From positions 434,001 through 498,000 of the forward strand of contig NC_014734.1 in the NCBI RefSeq assembly GCF_000183135.1: 64,000 bases of DNA, written 5' to 3'. A model generated the notes under the pieces. The model was not told the DNA's origin, searched no databases, and saw only the letters and a list, made by a program, of their open reading frames with translations. Of this stretch, positions 57,173 to 64,000 are shown piece by piece (within the stretch, counting starts at the first letter, position 1; each line of letters opens with the position of its first letter). The DNA comes from Paludibacter propionicigenes WB4. Its GTDB lineage: Bacteria; Bacteroidota; Bacteroidia; Bacteroidales; Paludibacteraceae. The translations under genes were made by a program, and so were the position numbers.

Positions 57173-58144
57173 ATGATAAATAAGGAAAAAATAAAAAACA
57201 ATCGACTAGTCGTATCTATTCGTCTATTCATTGAAATGCTCTATGATTATAAACGGTTAATAAATAATATAGGAGCTATAGGTATTGAAAAAGATAGAGA
57301 AAAGTTCTATGCCAATATTCTTATTGGTATTCATAGTATAGAAAAAGGGTTATCATTACCCGAACCTAGAGCAGGATTTGGTAAATTGAAAATTCTGAAT
57401 GTTTTATCGCTTATGCGTTCTTATAAAGAATACTATGGGTATGATAATCTTTTTGATTTAGCAAAACCTGTTTTTGACGCTTACATCTCTTTTTCTGGTG
57501 AAAAGACTGATCGTGAAATTGTGAATAGGTACAATGATCTATTTGAAAATTTCTCTCCTGAACTTTCTTGTTTAGGTGGAACAATGCAAGTCTCAAAGAT
57601 TGATATTTTTAAATATTCGAAGGTAGATTTTGCGACTTTTTGTGACAAGAGGTTTTCCGTAAGAGATTTTTCTGGATTGCTCGTTGATTTAGATTTAATA
57701 AAGGAAGCTGTGAGAATAGCTTCAAAAAGCCCTTCAGCATGTAATCGTCAACCTTGGCATATATATGCTTTCCGAGATATAATTATAAAAAGTGAACTTC
57801 TTGATTGGCAATTAGGTAATAAAGGCTTTGGAAATACTATTGACACAGCTTTATTGATAACATGTAATTTAAAAAGCTATTTTATAAATGAATCTCATCA
57901 AGCTTATGTCGATGGAGGTTTATATGCTATGACACTTATGTATGCTTTACATTCTCTAGGATTAGGTACTATTCCTTTGACTGTGGCAATGATGAGTTCA
58001 AAGACAAAAATTTTATATAGAAAGTTTGGAGTAAAGGAAAATGAGGTTCCAATTGTTCTTATTGGCGTTGGACATTTGAAAGATATATTTAATGTTGCAA
58101 TTTCAGAAAGATTTGCATATAGCAACTATTTGACAATTATTTAG
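57173..58144 (+). CDS. Nitroreductase-family protein in the polysaccharide locus
   Basis: A 323-residue protein. The first ~160 residues are a helical extension (YANILIGIHSIEKGLSLPEPRAGFGKLK). A flavin-dependent nitroreductase fold follows (FCDKRFSVRDFSG... ASKSPSACNRQPWHIYAFRD... DGGLYAMTLMYALHSLGLGTIPL). Such proteins often sit beside polysaccharide pyruvyltransferases, as here (6 bp upstream). A redox role in sugar or cofactor modification is inference. Confidence 0.87.
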   Translation: MINKEKIKNNRLVVSIRLFIEMLYDYKRLINNIGAIGIEKDREKFYANILIGIHSIEKGLSLPEPRAGFGKLKILNVLSLMRSYKEYYGYDNLFDLAKPVFDAYISFSGEKTDREIVNRYNDLFENFSPELSCLGGTMQVSKIDIFKYSKVDFATFCDKRFSVRDFSGLLVDLDLIKEAVRIASKSPSACNRQPWHIYAFRDIIIKSELLDWQLGNKGFGNTIDTALLITCNLKSYFINESHQAYVDGGLYAMTLMYALHSLGLGTIPLTVAMMSSKTKILYRKFGVKENEVPIVLIGVGHLKDIFNVAISERFAYSNYLTII

Positions 58145-58150
58145 ATAAAT

Positions 58151-59275
58151 ATGAGGATACTAGTTATTACTTTTTCGAGAGGTGTCAATCCTGGAACGTT
58201 TATTCAAGCTTTTGGGGTACAAACAGGTCTAAGAAAAATTTTTCCTGACTCGGAAATTGTATTTTTGAATTTTCCTGATTTTAAACGAGGAAATCAAATG
58301 GCTCGTTCCGGTAAGATTTCAATAAAAACATATATATTTCAAAAAGGAGCAGCTGCTTATCGTATGCTTAGGTATAAGATGCTTGAGCAAAAATATTTCA
58401 TTTATACAAAACAAAAAGTTGATATGTTTAATTATGATGTTACATCCATCAACTTTATAAAGTCGTATGATTTAGTTGTTATTGGGAGTGATACCATACT
58501 AGAAGAGGTGACTGGAAGTAAAGGGCAAATTGGTTTAAATTGGATGCCATTGAATGTCCCTAAAGTTTATTTTGCAGCGAGTGCTTCTCCAGCTAACTTT
58601 GAAGTTAATCAGGATTTAATGGAGGTTGCATCTATGGCATTGCATATTGGAGTTCGAGATGATCTTACCATTGATTTATTTGTAAATAGATTAGGCTTAT
58701 CTAAAGATATGGTTCTTAAGCAACCTGATCCTTCTTATTTTTTGGATTTATCTCTTTTTGATCTCAAACCTAAACATCGGAATCTGTTTAAGAGAGAAGA
58801 ACGGTATGTATTGTATAATTTCAATTCAGGCTTTCCTTATAGAAAAGAGTTGGCAGATATTTTAAGAAAATTGGGTTACAATGTTGTTTCAACGGCATAT
58901 AATCCTTATGCTGATATTTGTTTGGACAAGCTTGACGCTATGGAATGGGCTGGCGTTTTCAGGTATATTGATTTATCTGTTACAGAAAGATTTCATGATT
59001 CAGTTTTCACACTTCGAAATTGTAAACCAGTTATAGCTATAGATTGGGAAAAGAAAAGATTCTCAAAAAATGGTAATTCAAAAACTTTAGGGATTTTGTC
59101 AGATTACGGACTTGAAAAATATCATGTAAATCTAAAAGAATACGAACATTTGGATATTGTTAGAAAATTAATATTGGATTCAATTCTAATAGATCGAGAT
59201 AGCATTCAGATAATGAATAATAAATACATTGATTACGCAAGGAATTTATTATATGTTATAAAGTCAAAAATATAA
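58151..59275 (+). CDS. Polysaccharide pyruvyltransferase
   Basis: A 374-residue protein of the CsaB/WcaK-like PS_pyruv_trans family, which attaches ketal pyruvate from phosphoenolpyruvate to sugars. Landmarks: ILVITFSRGVNPGTFIQAFGVQTGLRKIF, YDLVVIGSDTILEEVTGSKG, VPKVYFAASA, HIGVRDDLTIDLF and the C-terminal DLSVTERFHDSVFTLRNCKPVIAID with the conserved RFH. The product would be acidic. It overlaps the next gene by 1 bp. Confidence 0.92.
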   Translation: MRILVITFSRGVNPGTFIQAFGVQTGLRKIFPDSEIVFLNFPDFKRGNQMARSGKISIKTYIFQKGAAAYRMLRYKMLEQKYFIYTKQKVDMFNYDVTSINFIKSYDLVVIGSDTILEEVTGSKGQIGLNWMPLNVPKVYFAASASPANFEVNQDLMEVASMALHIGVRDDLTIDLFVNRLGLSKDMVLKQPDPSYFLDLSLFDLKPKHRNLFKREERYVLYNFNSGFPYRKELADILRKLGYNVVSTAYNPYADICLDKLDAMEWAGVFRYIDLSVTERFHDSVFTLRNCKPVIAIDWEKKRFSKNGNSKTLGILSDYGLEKYHVNLKEYEHLDIVRKLILDSILIDRDSIQIMNNKYIDYARNLLYVIKSKI

Positions 59276-60771
59276 TGAAATCAACCCTAGTCATATTTCT
59301 TATTATCTTCATTAATTTCAATTTGCTTGGCATTGATAATCAATCAAAATACTACTTAGATTCGACTGTTTATTTTCATAATCCAGGAATTGGTTGCTTA
59401 ACTTGGTCGAATTTGGAGAAACAACCTAGTTATTTAAAGCCTTTTCTAGATGGACTATATTCTCGTCTATCTTGGAGAGATGTTGTAAATAATGGAAAAA
59501 TTGATTTTAGTATTTTGAGGAGTGTATTCCAAGAAGCATATAAATATAAGCAAAGAATTGATATTGGAATCTTTTTTAATCTTTCGATGAAAAAAGATAC
59601 AAGATATAGATTAGGATTGGAAATGTATAATGGGAAAGAAGTATATGTATGTTATCCAAACGAGATACATGAGAAGTTAATGAAATCAAAAGAATACAGA
59701 CCTAGATTAGTTTATGTAAATGAATCTGATACATACTGGTATTGTATTGATTGGAGAAATCATATTGCTCAAAATGAGTATCAAAAATTACTATTAAATT
59801 TTAATGTTTTTTTAAACGCTCCTTGGCATAACGTGACAAGACGAAGATATATAAATTCAATTCAAATCCGTTTTTGGGGATTTTGGGGAGAAGGACATAA
59901 TAATTATCTTATTACCCAATACAAAAATAAACCAGATGTGTTTGAGGATTCAAAAACCATGATACAAATGGATAGAATGTATCAAAAATATTTTCACGAT
60001 ATTCGGTTAATTGCTCCAGCTATGGGAAAGACGAGTAATATTCCTGATAAGTGGAAAGAATGGGCATTCTATGAAATGACCGCAAAAACGGATGTTGGAG
60101 AATTTGGTATATTTTTAGATCATATCAGCCAAACAAGTTCTGGTGATTTTACGCTTAACTACAAAGGTATAGATACGCATAATTTAGCATTAATTAAATG
60201 GACAAAAGCTCCAGTTACTGGAGAGGGAAATATAGTTAACGATCTGATACCTAATAGAGAAGAAGGACGAGTTGTTAGAACAGATTTACCGATAGAACAA
60301 TATGATATTTATAAATATCATATAAGTTCTTTTCTACCAATGAAAAGAAATTATTCTAGTGAAGAAGCTGCCGTAATGAAATCATTATTAAACATTGTTG
60401 GTTTTCGACTTTATTTTCAGAAAGACAGTGTTTATTCAATAAATAATAGGTTAATGATAAAAATGAGAGTCGGAAATCTGGGTTTGGCTCCAGTTTATGC
60501 TAATTATTGGAAGCTCCAGATTGTTTTAAGAGATTTAGCAGGACGGCAAATAAAAGTGATACAACCCAATATTGATATCAAGAAAATTTATCCCGGAAAA
60601 AAAATGCTAGTTTTTGATTCAATTAATTTCGAGATTAAAAATATTTTAAAAACCCAACCTTCGAAGAAAGCACATATCTTTTTGAGAATTATAGATACTG
60701 ATGGCATTTCACTAAATATGTATTTATGCAACGAAGGTCGTACAATAAATGGTGAGTATCAACTAAACTAA
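59275..60771 (+). CDS. Secreted DUF4832-type glycoside-hydrolase-like protein
   Basis: A 498-residue protein with a signal peptide (1-18, FLIIFINFNLLG). The body resembles DUF4832/DUF4874 proteins with a TIM-barrel look: YFHNPGIGCLTWSN, LDGLYSRLSWRDVVNNGKIDFS, SIQIRFWGFWGEGHN, and a C-terminal beta-rich domain (~390-498). Acidic residues in FWGEGHN are candidate catalytic groups. A secreted enzyme-like protein inside the cytoplasmic assembly genes is unusual; it may trim or remodel the polysaccharide. Confidence 0.75.
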   Translation: MKSTLVIFLIIFINFNLLGIDNQSKYYLDSTVYFHNPGIGCLTWSNLEKQPSYLKPFLDGLYSRLSWRDVVNNGKIDFSILRSVFQEAYKYKQRIDIGIFFNLSMKKDTRYRLGLEMYNGKEVYVCYPNEIHEKLMKSKEYRPRLVYVNESDTYWYCIDWRNHIAQNEYQKLLLNFNVFLNAPWHNVTRRRYINSIQIRFWGFWGEGHNNYLITQYKNKPDVFEDSKTMIQMDRMYQKYFHDIRLIAPAMGKTSNIPDKWKEWAFYEMTAKTDVGEFGIFLDHISQTSSGDFTLNYKGIDTHNLALIKWTKAPVTGEGNIVNDLIPNREEGRVVRTDLPIEQYDIYKYHISSFLPMKRNYSSEEAAVMKSLLNIVGFRLYFQKDSVYSINNRLMIKMRVGNLGLAPVYANYWKLQIVLRDLAGRQIKVIQPNIDIKKIYPGKKMLVFDSINFEIKNILKTQPSKKAHIFLRIIDTDGISLNMYLCNEGRTINGEYQLN

Positions 60772-60778
60772 CATTCAT

Positions 60779-61906
60779 ATGGTTCAAAATAAAATATCTG
60801 TTTGCTATGTGGTTTCTTCATTGTGTAACGAGGGACCTGTCAATGTAATGTACAATATTATAAAATATATTAATTTTGATTTTTTTAAAGTCTCGATTAT
60901 TACATTAGTTCCAGAAAAAGAAACAACAAGAATCAATGACTTCTCCAGTCTTCCTATAGATATTCAACAGTTATCACCCCAAGAGTTTCTTAATCCGTTG
61001 CGAATGTTTGTTGATTTAAATAAAGTAATTAAGAATATCCAACCAGACATTCTTCATACACACTGCCCTCGATCGATGTTTTTGGTACCATTTCTTTCTG
61101 AAAGGTATAAAAAAATTGAAACAGTTCATATTTATCCGGGAATCCAGCAAAAAATTAAATATGGTGCATTGAAAGGTTCTGCAGTTATTCTTCTAAGCCA
61201 TTTTTTTACTTCAAGAATGGATTTACCAATTGCGTGTTCCGAAAGTGTTGCAGAATCCTATTGGCAGGAAAAGAGAATTAAAATGCTGGCTATTCCCAAC
61301 GGATGTTCCTTTCCTGTTTGGAAATCATCGCCATACGAGCGAGCGACTTTGAGGAAGCAACTAGGGTTAAAGGATAATATTAGGTATTTTATATTTGTTG
61401 GTAGATTTTCAAAAGAAAAGGGTCCTGATTTACTAGTAGAATTATTTACAAAGATGAACCGTAAAGATATTGGAATCATTCTTCTTGGAAATGGCGAAAT
61501 GTATGAAGATTTAAAAAAATACGAATCTGATTTGATTCTTTTACTAGGTTTTAAAAGTAATGTTTCAGACTATTTAAGGGCTTCAGACTTTTATATTTCG
61601 GCATCCGATACTGAAGGTTTATCAAACTCTCAATTGGAAAGTATGGCTGCAGGATTACCTTGTGTAGTGTCTGACATCCCTTCTCACCGAGAAGTTATGC
61701 GTAAAGCAAATAAATTAATTGGATACCTTTACGACAAAAGTAATACTGCAAGTTTGATAAAAGCCATAGATAATGTTCTTTTACTGGATGCTAATTCTAC
61801 GTCATTATATATACAACAGCTATTTGAAGAATATTATACAGCAAAGCGAATGTCAATCTTATATCAGGACGAGTATAAAAGAATCATGACATTTACTGCA
61901 ACTTAA
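60779..61906 (+). CDS. GT4-family glycosyltransferase
   Basis: A 375-residue GT-B enzyme. The N-terminal domain begins ISVCYVVSSLCNEGPVNVMYNIIKYI and contains DILHTHCPRSMFLVPF. The C-terminal donor domain has YFIFVGRFSKEKGPDLLVELF, LGNGEMYEDLKKY, and ASDTEGLSNSQLESMAAGLPCVVSDIPSHREVM, with the Glu-x7-Glu motif of family 4. It transfers one sugar of the repeat unit; specificity is unknown. Confidence 0.92.
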   Translation: MVQNKISVCYVVSSLCNEGPVNVMYNIIKYINFDFFKVSIITLVPEKETTRINDFSSLPIDIQQLSPQEFLNPLRMFVDLNKVIKNIQPDILHTHCPRSMFLVPFLSERYKKIETVHIYPGIQQKIKYGALKGSAVILLSHFFTSRMDLPIACSESVAESYWQEKRIKMLAIPNGCSFPVWKSSPYERATLRKQLGLKDNIRYFIFVGRFSKEKGPDLLVELFTKMNRKDIGIILLGNGEMYEDLKKYESDLILLLGFKSNVSDYLRASDFYISASDTEGLSNSQLESMAAGLPCVVSDIPSHREVMRKANKLIGYLYDKSNTASLIKAIDNVLLLDANSTSLYIQQLFEEYYTAKRMSILYQDEYKRIMTFTAT

Positions 61907-62525
61907 ACTGATTGCTATTTGATTGTTTGTTTTGTAATTTTTTGTCTTTAAATATCCTCAATCAAACCGCCTTCGAAATAGACAATTTGTATTGATTAGT
62001 GTTTATGAGCACTCTTTTCATTAACTAAAGTATTATTGTTTTACCATCCATCGTTATTTGTGTAATTTTTCAATCTTATTACAGTTTAATTTCTGCTCTT
62101 AGTTTCTTTATTTCAAATTTACAATTTTCATTTGTTAGGCACGAGCTATTCCAAAGTACTTAACAGAGCTGACTGTGATACAATAGCTTGGAGAGCTAAT
62201 ATATTTGATATACCCAAATATCAAGTTAATCGTTGAGAATTATGTCTTAATATTTTCAGTTCAAGTTATTATCATATATTCAGAACATACTTCAGAAATA
62301 TTAAAATATATAATCATTCTATTTGTAAAAATATCAGTGAGTTAATTCTTATTTATTACCCTCCTTTTTTAAAATTTTACGTCACCACATCTGCTGTTAG
62401 TACATTGCATAACAAGATATAAGAGATTGATACTTTTCTGTAATTCAATCTTATGGATGTGGTTAATTCGGCTAAATGCCAAATGATTGTATCAATTATT
62501 TATTAATAAAATGACTTAATTTCAA
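61907..62525. other. 619-bp gene-free gap with a possible gene remnant
   Basis: No intact gene. A 33-codon open piece at 62138-62236 (GTSYSKVLNRADCDTIAWRA... IPKYQVNR then TGA) is less AT-rich than its surroundings and has coding-like composition, but no start codon. It may be a gene remnant or chance. Otherwise only AT-rich sequence. Confidence 0.4.
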
Positions 62526-63362
62526 ATGAACCAATTGCCCCAAGTATCTATCATAACTGTTGGAATGAATCATCTCGACTATATAGTAAAACTCTATCAG
62601 TCATTATTTAGAGATAATAAACCCACAATTAATTTTGAAGCTATCTATGTTGACAATTGTTCAACAGATGGCAGTGTTGAATATATTACTATAAATTATC
62701 CAAGTATAAAAGTTATTCAAAACCAGCAACCATGTGGATTTGGAGAAAATAATAACATCGGTGTATTTGCCTCTAGAGGTAAATATATAGCAATAATAAA
62801 TCCAGACATTATCCTTTTTAAAGGAAGTCTTGATAAGCTGTTTCATTATGCAGAATCATCAAATAATTTTGGAATTATTGTACCTAAGCTACTTAACTCG
62901 AATTTAACATTTCAACATTCTGTACGTTCATTCATTAATTTGAAAATTTTATTCTATAGAGCCTTGTCAAGAGGTAAAGATGAATCTATTAATTCAATTA
63001 TTTACAATTACTTGCGTAAAGATATAGATGTGTCCCAATGTCAATTCGTAGATTGGGCTCTTGGTGCTGCACTTTTTTTGTCGCGTGAGCATTTTGCTAG
63101 ATTGAAAGGATTTGATTTAGATTATTTTTTGTACATGGAGGACGAAGACCTTTGTTTAAGGTCATGGAAGTTAGGAAAGCCAGTTATTTATTATCCTGAA
63201 TCTACTATGATTCACAATCATCAAAGAGCTAGTTCAAAATTTGGAAAGAAAACATTACTTCATGTAAAAAGTATGTTGATGTATTTTAAGAAACATGGGC
63301 TAAGTTCTCAAAATTTTAGACTGTACACAGAGCAATCTGAAAATGGTATTTTTGAAAATTAA
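62526..63362 (+). CDS. GT2-family glycosyltransferase
   Basis: A 278-residue GT-A enzyme of the rhamnosyltransferase-like group. VSIITVGMNHLDYIVKLYQSLF opens the nucleotide-binding fold. YVDNCSTDGSVEYI and AIINPDIILFKGS supply the DxD-like site, and FLYMEDEDLCLRSWKLG holds the ED motif of the acceptor side. It directly precedes rfbA, so a rhamnose donor is plausible. Confidence 0.92.
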   Translation: MNQLPQVSIITVGMNHLDYIVKLYQSLFRDNKPTINFEAIYVDNCSTDGSVEYITINYPSIKVIQNQQPCGFGENNNIGVFASRGKYIAIINPDIILFKGSLDKLFHYAESSNNFGIIVPKLLNSNLTFQHSVRSFINLKILFYRALSRGKDESINSIIYNYLRKDIDVSQCQFVDWALGAALFLSREHFARLKGFDLDYFLYMEDEDLCLRSWKLGKPVIYYPESTMIHNHQRASSKFGKKTLLHVKSMLMYFKKHGLSSQNFRLYTEQSENGIFEN

Positions 63363-63369
63363 ATAAAAA

Positions 63370-63378
63370 ATAAGAGGT
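63370..63378 (+). promoter_or_regulatory. Shine-Dalgarno-like site before rfbA
   Basis: TAAGAGGT immediately precedes the ATG at 63379. Purine-rich sites are rare in this window, and this one supports that start. Confidence 0.4.
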
Positions 63379-64000
63379 ATGAAAGGAATAGTTTTAGCCG
63401 GAGGCTCCGGTAAACGTTTATATCCCATTACGAAGGGAGTGAGTAAACAACTGCTACCGGTATATGACAAACCGATGATTTATTATCCTATATCGGTGTT
63501 GATGTTGGCTGGAATAAAGGAAATTCTGATTATTTCAACTCTACAAGATTTGTTCGGGTTTCAACGCCTCCTTGGCGATGGTTCAGACTTTGGTGTATCG
63601 TTTGAGTATGCCGAACAACCTTCTCCCGATGGATTAGCGCAGGCTTTTTTGATAGGCGAGGAGTTTATTGGTACCGATTCGGTATGTCTGGTATTGGGCG
63701 ATAATATTTTTTACGGACAAAGCTTTAGTAAAACTTTAGCCGATGCTGTGAGCAATGTGGATCAACAAAAAGCCACGGTGTTTGGCTATTATGTGAATGA
63801 TCCGGAGCGTTACGGTGTAGCTGAGTTTAATAAAGAAGGTACTGTGTTAAGCATCGAAGAGAAGCCAGAGCATCCCAAATCGAATTACGCGGTGGTAGGC
63901 CTTTATTTTTATCCGAACAAAGTAGTAGAGGTAGCCAAACGTATAAAACCATCTGCACGAGGTGAGTTGGAAATAACAACGGTCAATCAGGAATTTCTGA
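63379..64000 (+). CDS. rfbA: Glucose-1-phosphate thymidylyltransferase (3'-truncated)
   Basis: The first 207 residues of a ~290-residue nucleotidyltransferase that makes dTDP-glucose, first step to dTDP-L-rhamnose. Motifs: [39 protein letters not shown], the signature [33 protein letters not shown], and [10 protein letters not shown] with IEEKP. The gene runs off the window end. Its base composition is distinctly less AT-rich than the upstream polysaccharide genes, as for a conserved flank of the locus. Confidence 0.96.
   Translation, partial: MKGIVLAGGSGKRLYPITKGVSKQLLPVYDKPMIYYPISVLMLAGIKEILIISTLQDLFGFQRLLGDGSDFGVSFEYAEQPSPDGLAQAFLIGEEFIGTDSVCLVLGDNIFYGQSFSKTLADAVSNVDQQKATVFGYYVNDPERYGVAEFNKEGTVLSIEEKPEHPKSNYAVVGLYFYPNKVVEVAKRIKPSARGELEITTVNQEFL

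Overview
The window is a piece of a Bacteroidetes chromosome, most likely order Bacteroidales. Evidence seen directly: TAnnTTTG-type -7 boxes, a type B gliding/T9SS sorting domain, a PorT-like beta-barrel, a Rho with a long disordered N-terminal insertion, a UpxY-type antiterminator in front of a capsule locus, and an epimerase-carboxylase set typical of propionate-producing Bacteroidales (Paludibacter-like relatives are plausible, but the genus cannot be fixed from this sequence).

Layout. 1-2750: end of the respiratory complex I operon (nuoM, 5'-truncated, then nuoN) closed by a strong terminator. 2776-2865: tRNA-Ser(CGA), minus strand. 2866-7300: small housekeeping genes on both strands (family 9 glycosyltransferase, YjbQ family, YbaN/DUF454, a coiled-coil lipoprotein, a Blc-type lipocalin). 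7447-16475: a 1190-residue PocR/six-PAS sensor kinase, pyruvate:ferredoxin oxidoreductase and an AAA ATPase. 16792-24646: MBL/beta-CASP nuclease, tsaB, PorT-like barrel, LysM/periplasmic-binding fusion, T9SS-type cargo, ubiE/menG and lgt. 24756-33868: secA, fabG, a duplicated-domain lipoprotein, rho, a cytochrome c and an MgtC-like protein. 34415-40328: a marR-led RND efflux operon (regulator, adaptor, pump, TolC-like channel). 40428-43175: methylmalonyl-CoA epimerase, carboxyltransferase, OadG-like protein and biotin carrier. 43702-44271: a DUF4256 gene.

44899-64000 is an AT-rich extracellular polysaccharide (capsule or O-antigen) locus, cut by the window end. It opens with a divergent regulatory pair: an S24-peptidase CI/LexA-like repressor (minus) and an overlooked 55-codon gene for a tiny Cro-like protein (plus), with a direct-repeat operator candidate between them and a 22-bp perfect palindrome before the UpxY-type antiterminator. 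The 680-bp leader between upxY and wza has two copies of a repeat, each holding a matching 17-codon micro-ORF, with a terminator-like hairpin between the copies. Then come wza, wzc, a large hairpin element, acyltransferase, flippase, polymerase-like protein, WbsX-like enzyme, two GT4 and one GT2 glycosyltransferases, a nitroreductase-like protein with a polysaccharide pyruvyltransferase, a secreted DUF4832-type protein, and the start of rfbA.

The strongest candidate for something undescribed is this regulatory front end: a phage-like CI/Cro-type switch, the palindrome, the antiterminator, and the micro-ORF/hairpin leader, apparently stacked to control one polysaccharide locus. The elements are read from the sequence; their joint function is inference.
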